From Amycolatopsis sp. 195334CR (GTDB lineage Bacteria; Actinomycetota; Actinomycetes; Mycobacteriales; Pseudonocardiaceae): DNA of 64,000 nucleotides. Where the stretch lies: the NCBI RefSeq assembly GCF_017309385.1, contig NZ_JAFJMJ010000001.1:992001-1056000 (forward strand), in the 5' to 3' direction. The position numbers and the translations under genes were made by a program. Positions 1-8,025 of the stretch are shown one piece after another; position 1 is the stretch's first letter, and each line of letters starts with the position of its first letter. The notes under the pieces are model-generated. The model searched no databases. It was not told where the DNA came from and saw nothing but the letters and a program-made list of their open reading frames with translations.

Positions 1-1417
1 GCAGGGCGAGCCGCCCGCTGAGCCCGGTCAGCGCACGCAGCGGCCAGCCGAGCAGGGCGATGGCCAGCCGCGCGATGCCCGGCCCGAGCAGCGCCAGCGC
101 GATCGCCCACAGCATCACCGTCGGCCCGGCGGTGCTCGCCGCGATCGGCCCGGTCATCACGGTGAAGGTGATGATCACCAGCGCGGTCCCGCCGCCCAGG
201 CAGAGCAGCGCGATGATCAGCCGGGGCGCGCTCAGCCAGCGCCGCGGCACCGCCGACTCGGCCAGCGCCTCGGTCGGCCGTGCCCGCGCGGCCCGGCCAC
301 CGGCGACGAACGCCGCGCCGAACGCGGTCAGCAAACCGGCCCCGGCCGCGCTCACCATCGGGATCCAGCCCTGGTGGAAGACCATCTGCTCGACCACCAC
401 CCCGCGCTGGGCGAGCTGGTCGAAGAGGAAGCGCCCGAGCAGCTGCCCGGGGAAGTAGGCCAGCGCGGTGGCGAGGACGCCGACCACCATCGTCTCGCCG
501 AGCACCATCCGCCGCAGTTGCCCCGGCGTGGTGCCGATGGCCCGCAGCAGCGCGAGTTCCCGCGCCCGCTGCTGCACGGACAGCCCCAGCGTGGAGGCGA
601 CCACGAAGATCGCCACCGTGGTGGCCAGGCCGCCGAAGACCCCGGCGAGCGTGATCAGCCCGGTGCCGCCCTCTTCCGCCTTCGGGAACTCCGCGCGCCC
701 GCGTTCGTCCCCGGTCAGCGCCACCGCGGACGCGCCGCTGATCGCTTTGTCGACCCGCTCGCGGAGCGCCTCCACGTCGGTACCCGGCGCGGCCAGCACG
801 GCGATCGCGTCGACGGCCCCCGCCTTGCCCAGCAGGCGACCGGCTTCGGTGTCGGTGAAGAAGGCGGCGGGCGCACTGGTCGACCCGGTCACGGTGAACC
901 GCTCGACCTTCCCGCGCACGGCCAGTTCGACCACGTCACCCGCCTGGCGACCGGCGTCGGCGGGCAGCACGACCTGCCCCGCCTTGGCCGGCGCACTGCC
1001 GGTGACCAGCGCGTTCCCGGCGATCACGGCGGAGCTCCAGCCGTGGCCGTCGAACTGGCGGCCGTGGTCGTGGACGGTGAAGGTGACGTCCGGCAGGGCG
1101 CGTTCGACGCCCTGGACCTGGTCGATCTTCGCGACCAGTCCGGCGTCGACGCGGACGCGTTCGGAGAGCACACCGGTGTCCGCGTCCCGGTCGCCGTCCT
1201 CGTCGGGCGTGGCTGACCTCGGCAGGTCGAACAGCTGGTCACCGGTGACCACGATCGGCGCGGCCGCCAGCCGCTCCGGTGGGACCGCGCTGCGGATCCC
1301 GGTCTCCATCAGGCCACCGCAGGCGAGCACGATGGCGGCGCCGAAGAACAACGCGATGAACGAGGCGGCGAACCCGCCCTTGCGGAAGCGCAGCATGCGC
1401 GTGGCGAGCCGGAACAT
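1..1417 (-). CDS. ABC exporter permease, FtsX/MacB-like (3' end beyond window)
   Basis: Membrane subunit of an ABC transporter whose ATPase is the gene just upstream. The ATG overlaps the ATPase stop as TGATG, so the two are almost certainly co-translated. The N-terminus starts MFRLATRMLRFRKGGFAA and runs straight into a hydrophobic helix, as in FtsX/MacB-type permeases, followed by a long extracytoplasmic-looking stretch. The strand shows no stop down to base 1, so at least 472 codons are present and the C-terminal membrane helices lie partly outside the window. FtsX-like permeases with such ATPases usually export peptides or lipids or sense envelope stress; the substrate cannot be told from sequence. 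Confidence 0.8.
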   Translation of the reverse strand, partial: MFRLATRMLRFRKGGFAASFIALFFGAAIVLACGGLMETGIRSAVPPERLAAAPIVVTGDQLFDLPRSATPDEDGDRDADTGVLSERVRVDAGLVAKIDQVQGVERALPDVTFTVHDHGRQFDGHGWSSAVIAGNALVTGSAPAKAGQVVLPADAGRQAGDVVELAVRGKVERFTVTGSTSAPAAFFTDTEAGRLLGKAGAVDAIAVLAAPGTDVEALRERVDKAISGASAVALTGDERGRAEFPKAEEGGTGLITLAGVFGGLATTVAIFVVASTLGLSVQQRARELALLRAIGTTPGQLRRMVLGETMVVGVLATALAYFPGQLLGRFLFDQLAQRGVVVEQMVFHQGWIPMVSAAGAGLLTAFGAAFVAGGRAARARPTEALAESAVPRRWLSAPRLIIALLCLGGGTALVIITFTVMTGPIAASTAGPTVMLWAIALALLGPGIARLAIALLGWPLRALTGLSGRLAL

Positions 1418-2175
1418 CAGCCGTGCACCCCGGCCCCCGCCGCGGCGAACGCGCCGAGGTGCGTCATGCGCTCGGCGACCAGTTCGGCGGTCGGCTCGAA
1501 CAGCTCGTCGGCGACCCGGCCGTCGGCCAGGAAGATCACCCGGTCCGCGTGCGAGGCGGCGACCGGGTCGTGGGTGACCATCACCACGGTCTGGCCGGCG
1601 AACCGCACGGACTCCCGCAGCAGGCCGAGCACCTCCAGCGAGGTCTGCGTGTCCAGCGCACCGGTCGGCTCGTCGCCGAAGAGCACCGCGGGCCTGCTGA
1701 CCAGCGCCCTGGCGATCGCCACGCGCTGCTGCTGACCGCCGGACAGCTCACCCGGCAGGTGCTTGCGCCGGGACGCGAGCCCGACCCGCTCGATGATCGC
1801 GTCGACCGCCGCGCGGTTCGGCTTCTTGCCGGACAGGCGCAGCGGCAACGTCACGTTCTCCAGCACGTTCAGCGCGGGCAGCAGGTTGAAGGCCTGGAAC
1901 ACGAAGCCGACGCTCTCCCGGCGCAGGCGGGTCAGCGCCACCTCGTTCATCCCGCTGAGCTCGTGGCCGTCCAGCACCACCGAGCCGGAGGTCGGCCGGT
2001 CCAGCCCGGCCGCGCAGTGCAGGAACGTGCTCTTGCCCGACCCCGACGGCCCCATCACCGCGGTGAAGCTGCCCCGTGAAAATCCGATCGTTACCCCGTC
2101 CAGTGCGACGACGCGGTTACGCTCGCCGCCGTAGGTCTTGACCACCGAGGTCAGGCGGACCACTTCCTGGTTCAT
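1417..2175 (-). CDS. ABC transporter ATP-binding protein (MacB/LolD-type)
   Basis: ATPase of 252 residues that powers the adjacent FtsX-like permease. Walker A reads GPSGSGKST (about residues 43-51), the Q-loop region VFQAFNLLPALNVLENV is typical of the MacB/LolD/FtsE branch, the signature is LSGGQQQR and Walker B is VLFGDEPTGALD, followed by the switch histidine in MVTHDP. The start ATG at 2175 has a strong GGAGGGG ribosome site; an in-frame upstream extension to 2250 has no such site and lacks family character. Its stop overlaps the permease start. It is divergent from csoR, with about 120 bases between that hold a CsoR-type operator, but whether copper affects this operon is unknown. Confidence 0.92.
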   Translation of the reverse strand: MNQEVVRLTSVVKTYGGERNRVVALDGVTIGFSRGSFTAVMGPSGSGKSTFLHCAAGLDRPTSGSVVLDGHELSGMNEVALTRLRRESVGFVFQAFNLLPALNVLENVTLPLRLSGKKPNRAAVDAIIERVGLASRRKHLPGELSGGQQQRVAIARALVSRPAVLFGDEPTGALDTQTSLEVLGLLRESVRFAGQTVVMVTHDPVAASHADRVIFLADGRVADELFEPTAELVAERMTHLGAFAAAGAGVHG

Positions 2176-2297
2176 GTCCCCTCCGCTTCCTTGCTGCTCA
2201 AAGAGCATGTCGAGCGGGCGCGACCGGAACCATGGGGTGTACGGGCACAATCAGGGTGGGGTTTTCCCCACCCCGCCCGTTCGGTGGCCCCCACCCA

Positions 2298-2312
2298 TAC
2301 CCGGGTTGGGTA
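2298..2312 (+). promoter_or_regulatory. CsoR-type operator upstream of csoR
   Basis: Perfect inverted repeat TACCC-GGGTT-GGGTA, with 5-base arms and a 5-base spacer, 40 bases before the csoR ATG. CsoR proteins bind G/C-tract pseudo-palindromes of the TACCC..GGGTA type. The same arms and spacing recur before copZ, which suggests autoregulation of csoR. Confidence 0.7.
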
Positions 2313-2352
2313 CCATGGTCCGAGACGACACGATCGAGCCAAGGGGTGCGAA

Positions 2353-2634
2353 ATGGCCAGCTACAGCGGCGACAAGGAGGCGTACCTCAAGCGGCTGCGC
2401 CGGGTGGAGGGCCAGATCCGCGGGTTGCAGCGGATGGTCGAGCAGGACAAGTACTGCATCGACATCCTCACCCAGGTCTCCGCCGCGACCAAGGCGCTGC
2501 AGGCGTTCTCCCTCGAACTGCTCGACGAGCACCTTTCCACCTGCGTGGTGGACGCGGCCGCGGCGGGCGGCAAGGAGGCCGAGGCGAAGGTCAAGGAGGC
2601 CTCCGAGGCGATCGCGCGGCTCGTGCGCTCCTGA
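2353..2634 (+). CDS. csoR: Copper-sensing transcriptional repressor CsoR
   Basis: Cu(I)-responsive repressor of 93 residues in the all-helical CsoR/RcnR (DUF156) family. The three Cu(I) ligands of the family are all present with correct spacing: Cys35, then 24 residues to His60, then three residues to Cys64 (within DEHLSTC). The RLRRVEGQIRGLQRM segment is the conserved DNA-contacting first helix. Start at the ATG of MASYSGDKEAYL; upstream in-frame ATGs give only a disordered extension and would place the operator inside the gene. It sits before copZ and copA, and Cu(I) binding is expected to release it from the two TACCC-N5-GGGTA sites. Confidence 0.95.
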   Translation: MASYSGDKEAYLKRLRRVEGQIRGLQRMVEQDKYCIDILTQVSAATKALQAFSLELLDEHLSTCVVDAAAAGGKEAEAKVKEASEAIARLVRS

Positions 2635-2645
2635 AGTACGCCACC

Positions 2646-2684
2646 AGGGCCCCGCACCGGAGACGGTGACGGGGCCCTTCGCTT
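2646..2684 (+). terminator. Intrinsic terminator after csoR
   Basis: Stem AGGGCCCCG/CGGGGCCCT with an inner CACCG/CGGTG stem, followed by TTCGCTTTT. It separates csoR transcription from the copZ promoter. Confidence 0.8.
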
Positions 2685-2704
2685 TTCCCGGTGAGCGGAC
2701 CCCG

Positions 2705-2733
2705 TTGGACACGGTACCCCCCTTGGGTATAGA
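2705..2733 (+). promoter_or_regulatory. copZ promoter with embedded CsoR operator
   Basis: A -35 hexamer TTGGAC (2705-2710) and a -10 hexamer TATAGA (2728-2733) are separated by 17 bases. The spacer is almost filled by TACCC-CCCTT-GGGTA (2715-2729), the same arms and 5-base spacing as the site before csoR. A repressor bound here would block RNA polymerase directly, which fits copper induction of copZ-copA. Confidence 0.8.
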
Positions 2734-2774
2734 TTCGGGAGCGAGCGCACACCCACCGGAAAGGACGCACGAAG

Positions 2775-2981
2775 ATGACCGAGACGACCTACGCGGTGAC
2801 CGGGATGACCTGTGAGCACTGCGCCCGGTCCGTGACCGAAGAGGTCGCCAAGATCAGCGGCGTGACCAAGGTCGACGTGGACCTCGCCGGCGGTGCGGTC
2901 ACCGTCACCAGCGAGAACGCCATCGACGACGCCGACGTGCACGCGGCCGTCGACGAGGCCGGTTACGCGGTCGCGAGCTGA
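2775..2981 (+). CDS. copZ: Copper chaperone CopZ (HMA domain)
   Basis: Single heavy-metal-associated domain of 68 residues that binds Cu(I) in the cytosol and hands it to the CopA ATPase. The metal loop is GMTCEHC (Cys13 and Cys16), followed by the usual beta-alpha-beta pattern and a C-terminal DEAGYAV strand. A GGAAAGGA ribosome site lies 10 bases before the ATG. The stop overlaps the next start as TGATG, so it is coupled to the secreted protein downstream. Transcribed from the CsoR-controlled promoter just upstream. Confidence 0.93.
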   Translation: MTETTYAVTGMTCEHCARSVTEEVAKISGVTKVDVDLAGGAVTVTSENAIDDADVHAAVDEAGYAVAS

Positions 2982-3907
2982 TGAACACCGCCGCGAAGCT
3001 CTCCGCGTACGGCGCGGCGCTCGTCCTGGTCGCCGGGGGCGCCTGGGCGGTCGGCGGGGCCGCCGGGCCGATCAACGCCGCGGAGGCACCGGCGGCGGAG
3101 CATTCGGACGCGCACTCGCCCGAGGCGGCCGAGCCCGCCGGAGCAGCCGCCGAGCTGCCCGGCGGGCTGGCCAGCTCGCTCAACGGCTACACCCTGGTGC
3201 CGTCCACCACCACCCTGCCGACCGGCACCACCCAGCCGTTCACCTTCCGCGTGCTCGGCCCCGGCGGCACCCCGGTGACCGCCTTCGACGTGGAGCACGA
3301 GAAGCTCCTGCACCTGATCCTGGTGCGCCGCGACACCGCGGGCTTCCAGCACCTCCACCCCCAGCTCGCCGCGGACGGCACCTGGTGGATCCAGCTCGGG
3401 TTGCCGCAGGCGGGCAGCTACCGGATGTACGCCGACTTCAAGCCGACCGGCGGACCGGCCACCACCCTCGGTGCCGACCTGTCCGCGCCGGGTGACTACC
3501 AGCCCGCCTGGTACCCGCCGGCAACCGAGTCCGAAGTGGACGGTTACCGAGTGCGCCTGGACGGCGACCTGGTGGCCGGGCGGTCGTCGAAGGTGCGGCT
3601 GACCGTCACCAAGGACGGCCGCGAGGTCACCGATCTGGAGCCCTACCTCGGCGCCTACGGCCACCTGGTGGCGTTGCGCGGCGGCGATCTCGCCTACCTG
3701 CACGTCCACCCGGACGAGACCGCGGGCGCGGGGCCGTCCATCGACTTCCACACCGAGGTCCCCTCCCCCGGCACCTACCGCCTGTTCCTGGACTTCCAGC
3801 ACGGCGGCAAGGTCCGCACGGCCGAGTTCACCGTCGAGGCACGCGGCGCCGCCCCGGCGGCACCGGCACCCTCCGGCGATGACGGCCACGGCCACTCCCA
3901 CGGCTAA
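2981..3907 (+). CDS. Exported His-motif protein of the copper operon
   Basis: Protein of 308 residues with a hydrophobic N-terminal segment (about residues 8-30) that looks like a signal peptide or single anchor, then a low-complexity Ala/Glu/His linker and two beta-rich halves. Paired histidine motifs FQHLHP (first half) and AYLHVHP (second half) and the His-rich tail DDGHGHSHG are plausible metal ligands. It is translationally coupled to copZ and ends 9 bases before copA, so an extracytoplasmic copper-binding or copper-delivery role is likely. I do not recognise a characterised family; it is not CopC or YcnI by visible motifs. Function is inferred from context only. Confidence 0.8.
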   Translation: MNTAAKLSAYGAALVLVAGGAWAVGGAAGPINAAEAPAAEHSDAHSPEAAEPAGAAAELPGGLASSLNGYTLVPSTTTLPTGTTQPFTFRVLGPGGTPVTAFDVEHEKLLHLILVRRDTAGFQHLHPQLAADGTWWIQLGLPQAGSYRMYADFKPTGGPATTLGADLSAPGDYQPAWYPPATESEVDGYRVRLDGDLVAGRSSKVRLTVTKDGREVTDLEPYLGAYGHLVALRGGDLAYLHVHPDETAGAGPSIDFHTEVPSPGTYRLFLDFQHGGKVRTAEFTVEARGAAPAAPAPSGDDGHGHSHG

Positions 3908-3916
3908 GGAAACGAC

Positions 3917-6160
3917 ATGAGTTCCGAAACGCGCGAACGCCTCACCAGCGAGGTCGAGCTGGCGATCACCGGCATGACCTGCGCTTCGTGCGCCGCCCGG
4001 ATCGAGCGCAAGCTCAACAAGATGGACGGCGTCACCGCGACGGTCAACTACGCCACGGAGAAGGCGAAGGTCAGCTACCCGGCCGAACTCGCGCCCACCG
4101 CGTTGATCGAGCAGGTGGAGGCGGCCGGGTACGCGGCCACCGTGCCGCGGGCCGAGCCCGAGCCGGCCGAGTCCGAAGTGGACGATCCGACCCGGCCGCT
4201 GCGCGACCGGCTGATCGGCGCGGCCGTGCTGTCCGTCCCGGTGATCGCGATGGCGATGATCCCGGCGCTGCAGTTCGAGTACTGGCAGTGGATCTCGCTC
4301 ACGCTCGCCGCGCCGGTGCTGGTGTGGGCGGCGTGGCCGTTCCACCGGGCGACGTGGGTCAACCTGCGCCACGGCGCGGCCACCATGGACACGCTGATCT
4401 CGATCGGCACGCTCGCCGCGTTCGCGTGGTCGTTGTACGCGCTGCTGTTCGGCACCGCGGGCACGCCGGGCATGACGCACCCGTTCGAATTCACCATCGA
4501 ACGCACCAGCGGGGACGGCAACATCTACCTCGAAGTCGCCGCCGGGGTGACCACGTTCATCCTGGCCGGGCGGTACTTCGAAGCGCGGTCGAAGCGGCGG
4601 GCGGGCTCGGCCCTGCGCGCGCTGCTCGAACTCGGTGCGAAAGACGTCGCGGTGCTGCGCGGAGATGGCGAGCAGCGCATCCCGATCGGCGAACTCGCGG
4701 TCGGCGACCGGTTCGTGGTGCGGCCCGGCGAGAAGATCGCCACCGACGGCGTGGTCGTCGAAGGCAGTTCGGCGATCGACGCGAGCATGCTGACCGGTGA
4801 GTCCGTGCCGGTCGAGGTCGGCTCCGGCGACACGGTCACCGGCGGGTGCGTGAACGCCGGGGGTCGCCTGGTCGTCCGGGCCGCGCGGGTCGGTTCGGAC
4901 ACCCAGCTCGCGCAGATGGCGAAGCTGGTCGAGGACGCGCAGAACGGCAAGGCCGCCGCACAACGGCTGGCCGACCGGATCTCCGCCGTGTTTGTCCCGG
5001 TGGTCATCGCGCTGGCGGTGGGCACGTTGTTCTTCTGGCTCGGTGCCGGTGCTTCGGCCTCGGGCGCGTTCACCGCGGCGGTGGCCGTGCTGATCATCGC
5101 CTGCCCGTGCGCGCTGGGGCTGGCCACGCCGACCGCGCTCCTGGTCGGCACCGGCCGCGGCGCCCAGCTCGGCATCCTGATCAAGGGGCCGGAGGTGCTG
5201 GAGTCCACGCGTGAGGTGGACACCGTCGTGCTGGACAAGACCGGCACGGTGACCACCGGCCAGATGTCGCTGGTGGACGTCCACCTGGCCGACGGCACCA
5301 CGGCGGAGGACGTGCTGCGCCTGGCCGGCGCGCTCGAAGACGCGTCGGAGCACCCGATCGCCAAGGCCATCGCGCGCGGCGCCAAGGAGCGTGTCGGCAA
5401 GCTGCCGAAGGTCGAGGACTTCACCTCGGTGGACGGCCTCGGCGTGCAGGGCACGGTCGACGGGCACGCGGTGGTGACCGGCCGGGTCGCGCTGCTGGAG
5501 CAGTGGAGCCTGCACCTGCCGTCGTCGCTCGCCGCGGCCAAGGCGGCGGCCGAAGAACTCGGGCAGACCGCGGTGGCGGTCGGCTGGGACGGGCAGGCGC
5601 GCGCGGTGCTGACCGTCGCCGACACGGTGAAGCCGACGTCGGCCGAGGCGATCCGGGGCCTGCGGGACCTCGGCCTGACCCCGGTGCTGCTGACCGGCGA
5701 CAACGAAGCCGTGGCCAGGGCGGTGGCCGCCGAGGTGGGCATCGACCAGGTGATCGCCGAGGTGCTCCCCCGCGACAAGGCCGACGTGATCGCGCGGTTG
5801 CAGGGCGAGGGCAAGGTGGTCGCGATGGTCGGCGACGGGGTCAACGACGCGGCCGCGCTGGCGAAGGCGGATCTGGGCCTGGCCATGGGCACCGGCACCG
5901 ACGTGGCGATCGAAGCGAGCGACCTGACCCTGGTGCGCGGCGACCTGCGAGCGGCGGTCGACGCCATCCGGTTGTCGCGGCGCACGCTCGGCACGATCAA
6001 GGGGAACCTGTTCTGGGCCTTCGCCTACAACGTGGCGGCGTTGCCGCTGGCCGCCGCGGGCCTGCTGAACCCGATGATCGCCGGCGCCGCGATGGCGCTC
6101 AGCTCGGTTTTCGTGGTGACGAACAGCCTGCGGCTGCGGGGTTTCCGCCCGGCGGCGTGA
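3917..6160 (+). CDS. copA: Cu(I)-exporting P1B-type ATPase
   Basis: Copper efflux pump of 747 residues, a usual length for CopA. It has one N-terminal HMA domain (GMTCASC, Cys22 and Cys25), the actuator motif LTGES, the CPC metal site in a transmembrane helix (Cys396-Pro-Cys398), the phosphorylation motif DKTGT (Asp440), the SEHP motif of P1B pumps and the GDGVNDAAAL hinge. Tyr-Asn in AYNVAALP and Met-Ser-Ser in MALSSVF near the C-terminus are the additional Cu(I) signature residues of the P1B-1 class. Last gene of the copZ operon. Its 3' end overlaps a minus-strand reading frame. Confidence 0.96.
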   Translation: MSSETRERLTSEVELAITGMTCASCAARIERKLNKMDGVTATVNYATEKAKVSYPAELAPTALIEQVEAAGYAATVPRAEPEPAESEVDDPTRPLRDRLIGAAVLSVPVIAMAMIPALQFEYWQWISLTLAAPVLVWAAWPFHRATWVNLRHGAATMDTLISIGTLAAFAWSLYALLFGTAGTPGMTHPFEFTIERTSGDGNIYLEVAAGVTTFILAGRYFEARSKRRAGSALRALLELGAKDVAVLRGDGEQRIPIGELAVGDRFVVRPGEKIATDGVVVEGSSAIDASMLTGESVPVEVGSGDTVTGGCVNAGGRLVVRAARVGSDTQLAQMAKLVEDAQNGKAAAQRLADRISAVFVPVVIALAVGTLFFWLGAGASASGAFTAAVAVLIIACPCALGLATPTALLVGTGRGAQLGILIKGPEVLESTREVDTVVLDKTGTVTTGQMSLVDVHLADGTTAEDVLRLAGALEDASEHPIAKAIARGAKERVGKLPKVEDFTSVDGLGVQGTVDGHAVVTGRVALLEQWSLHLPSSLAAAKAAAEELGQTAVAVGWDGQARAVLTVADTVKPTSAEAIRGLRDLGLTPVLLTGDNEAVARAVAAEVGIDQVIAEVLPRDKADVIARLQGEGKVVAMVGDGVNDAAALAKADLGLAMGTGTDVAIEASDLTLVRGDLRAAVDAIRLSRRTLGTIKGNLFWAFAYNVAALPLAAAGLLNPMIAGAAMALSSVFVVTNSLRLRGFRPAA

Positions 6161-6374
6161 GTTCGTCGTCGAGGATCGCGTCGACCTGGCGACTCGCCCG
6201 GCGCAGCGCGGCTGCCGCGAGGAACACGAGCAGCAGCGCCGCGCCGGTGAGCCACATGGCGCGCCAGGAGACGAAGTAGCCGATCAGGCCGAGTGCCTCG
6301 ACGAGCACCAGGCTCGCGACGACGGTGGCGGATCGGACGTGGTGGGCCAGCAACCGGCCGGTGAGTTCGAGCAC
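6099..6374 (-). CDS. Possible small two-helix membrane protein
   Basis: Reading frame of 91 codons from GTG. It predicts two hydrophobic helices (about residues 15-36 and 39-57) followed by a charged tail with RRASRQVDAILDDEL, a pattern that looks like protein and not like a random shadow. The last 62 bases overlap the end of copA on the other strand, where the residues become low-complexity, so the true stop context is odd. The ribosome site is weak (GAGG 14 bases upstream). Not recognised. It could be a spurious frame. Confidence 0.45.
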   Translation of the reverse strand: MLELTGRLLAHHVRSATVVASLVLVEALGLIGYFVSWRAMWLTGAALLLVFLAAAALRRASRQVDAILDDELTPPGGNPAAAGCSSPRKPS

Positions 6375-6515
6375 GACTGGGAACTCGCCTCGATCAAGCT
6401 CGTTGTTACGGAGAGTCAGTTGAAATTTCTACTTCTTCACCCGATCGTGGGCCGCGAATAACGGTCCCGGCACGACCGTAACGATCCGACCGGCGCGAGC
6501 GGCTTTCAGCGCGTT

Positions 6516-6992
6516 ATGACGGTCATCGGAATCACCGGCCACCAGGAGCTGCCCAGCGCGGCGAGGGTGCACGCGCTGGAACGGATCGACGCGGTGCTGG
6601 CGCAGGCGGCCGCGCCGGTGATCGGGCTGAGCAGCCTGGCCAAGGGCGCCGACCAGCTGTTCGCCGAACTGCTGCTGCGCTCGGGCGGCACGCTCTTCGC
6701 GGTCATCCCGTCGCACGACTACACCACCACGTTCAGCGGCGCGGCGCGCGACACCTACCTCCGGCTGCGCGCCGCGGCCAAGAGCGTGGTCACCCTGGAG
6801 CACCACCACGCCTCGGAGGCGGCCTACGACGAAGCCGGGCGGTTCGTGGTGGAGCACAGCGATCTGCTGGTCGCGGTCTGGGACGGCAGCCCGGCCACGG
6901 GCACCGGCGGTACGGCGGACGCCGTCGCGCACGCGCACCGCCTGAACCGCCCGGTCACCGTCGTCTGGCCGGACGGGTTAGCTCGGCCGTGA
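6516..6992 (+). CDS. SLOG/LOG-like Rossmann-fold protein (orphan)
   Basis: Protein of 158 residues starting MTVIGITGHQELP, with GLSSLAKGADQLFAELLL and a C-terminal GTGGTADAVAHA loop. These are the signatures of the SLOG superfamily (DprA/LOG/YpsA relatives), whose members bind nucleotides or nucleotide-derived ligands. The glycine-rich GTGGT loop and the GADQ motif are the likely ligand site. No effector gene (nuclease, pore, TIR) is adjacent, so no defence role can be claimed. It ends 15 bases inside the convergent glyoxalase-like gene. Specific ligand unknown. Confidence 0.75.
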   Translation: MTVIGITGHQELPSAARVHALERIDAVLAQAAAPVIGLSSLAKGADQLFAELLLRSGGTLFAVIPSHDYTTTFSGAARDTYLRLRAAAKSVVTLEHHHASEAAYDEAGRFVVEHSDLLVAVWDGSPATGTGGTADAVAHAHRLNRPVTVVWPDGLARP

Positions 6993-7349
6993 GATCTGCT
7001 GGACCGACCACTGGTTGCCGTCGGGGTCACTGAAGAAGACGAAGGGGCCGCCGGGGAGGTCCTGGACGTCGCTCACCTCGACGCCGCGGCCGGCCAGCTC
7101 GGCGCGCGCGGCGTGGATGTCGGAGACGACCAGCTGCAACCCGGGCTGCGACCCGACCGGCGCCTGGGTGATCCCGGTGCCGATGGCGATGGAGCACGCC
7201 GATCCCGGCGGGGTCAGCTGGACGAACCGAAGCTCATCGCTGATCCGGTGGTCATGATCCGCGACGAAGCCCACCTGGTCCACGTAGAACGCCTTGGCCC
7301 GATCCACGTCCGACACCGGAACCTGCGCCAACTCCAACTTGAACTCCAT
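6978..7349 (-). CDS. VOC (glyoxalase/bleomycin-resistance) family protein
   Basis: Protein of 123 residues with one vicinal-oxygen-chelate module pair: the first half begins MEFKLELAQVPVSDVDRAKAFYVDQVGF and the second half ends GGPFVFFSDPDGNQWSVQQI, the common GPFVxFxDPDGN finish of actinobacterial VOC proteins. The ATG at 7349 is preceded by AAAGG at good spacing; a GTG three codons upstream is less likely. Probable metal-dependent lyase/dioxygenase or ligand-binding protein; the substrate is not predictable. Convergent with, and overlapping, the SLOG gene by 15 bases. Confidence 0.88.
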   Translation of the reverse strand: MEFKLELAQVPVSDVDRAKAFYVDQVGFVADHDHRISDELRFVQLTPPGSACSIAIGTGITQAPVGSQPGLQLVVSDIHAARAELAGRGVEVSDVQDLPGGPFVFFSDPDGNQWSVQQISRPS

Positions 7350-7465
7350 GACCTGCACCTTTCGTCGGACCGGAACGCTCTGTTCTGTTGCCTACTGTAT
7401 CAGAACGGAACGATCCATTCCAATACCCGAGCCTGAAGTTTCTTCCGGGAGCGCGCTCGCCAGGG

Positions 7466-8025
7466 TCAGGAACGCGTCGCCTCGCGCATGCCCTCGCTCA
7501 ACGCCCCCACCAGAAGCCGCCCTCGCAGGGCCCGGGTGTCGTGGGCGAGCTTGGCCAGCACTTCCTCGTCGTTCACGATGCGATGCAGCGCCGCGACGCC
7601 CGCCTCGTCGAGCAGCCCGGCCAGGTGCGAACCCAGCAGCCAGGCGCCGGCCAGCTCGTGATCGAAGTCGTGGCGAGGTCGATGGCGTCGCGCGTGTCGT
7701 AGCGGCGATCCCACCACGTCAGGAGCTTGAGCAGGGCCAGCGCCGGGACCGAAGGAACCCGGACGGCGAGCCCGCCGGGAAGGAGCACGGTCTCGGCCAC
7801 CGCCGCGGCGATGTCGATGTCGCGCGTGCTCCGCTCCGGCGGGCGTCCCACCAGCCCGATCGAGAGGATCGTGCGCGCGGTCGCCCCGACCACGAGGTAG
7901 TCGAGGCCCGCTTCCCTGGCCGCGGCATCGACGCGCGCCAGCACGCGCGCCGCCTGGACGAGGTCAGGTTCGGTCGAGTCGCGTAAGTCGATCATCACTG
8001 GTCCGGATGCGGTCTCCGTGTTCAC
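7466..8025 (-). pseudogene. AbiEii-like nucleotidyltransferase toxin, frameshifted
   Basis: Remnant of a type IV toxin of the AbiEii/AbiGii nucleotidyltransferase group, downstream of and overlapping its AbiEi-like antitoxin. The 5' part is intact: DYLVVGATARTILS and STRDIDIAAAV give the nucleotidyltransferase core, then LLKLLTWWDRRYDTRDAIDL. Near 7668-7675 the frame shifts and the 3' part resumes in another frame as DFDHELAGAWLLGSHLAGLL down to a stop at 7466. From memory of homologues, about 20-30 residues normally separate the two blocks, so an internal deletion with frameshift is more likely than a single-base sequencing error. Start uncertain: GTG at 8025 or ATG at 7995. As read, the product would end at 7573 with an aberrant tail. 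Confidence 0.65.

Noticed and set aside
2963-5515. 850-codon minus-strand frame opposite copZ-copA
   Set aside because: Shadow of copA; no ribosome site and low-complexity translation.
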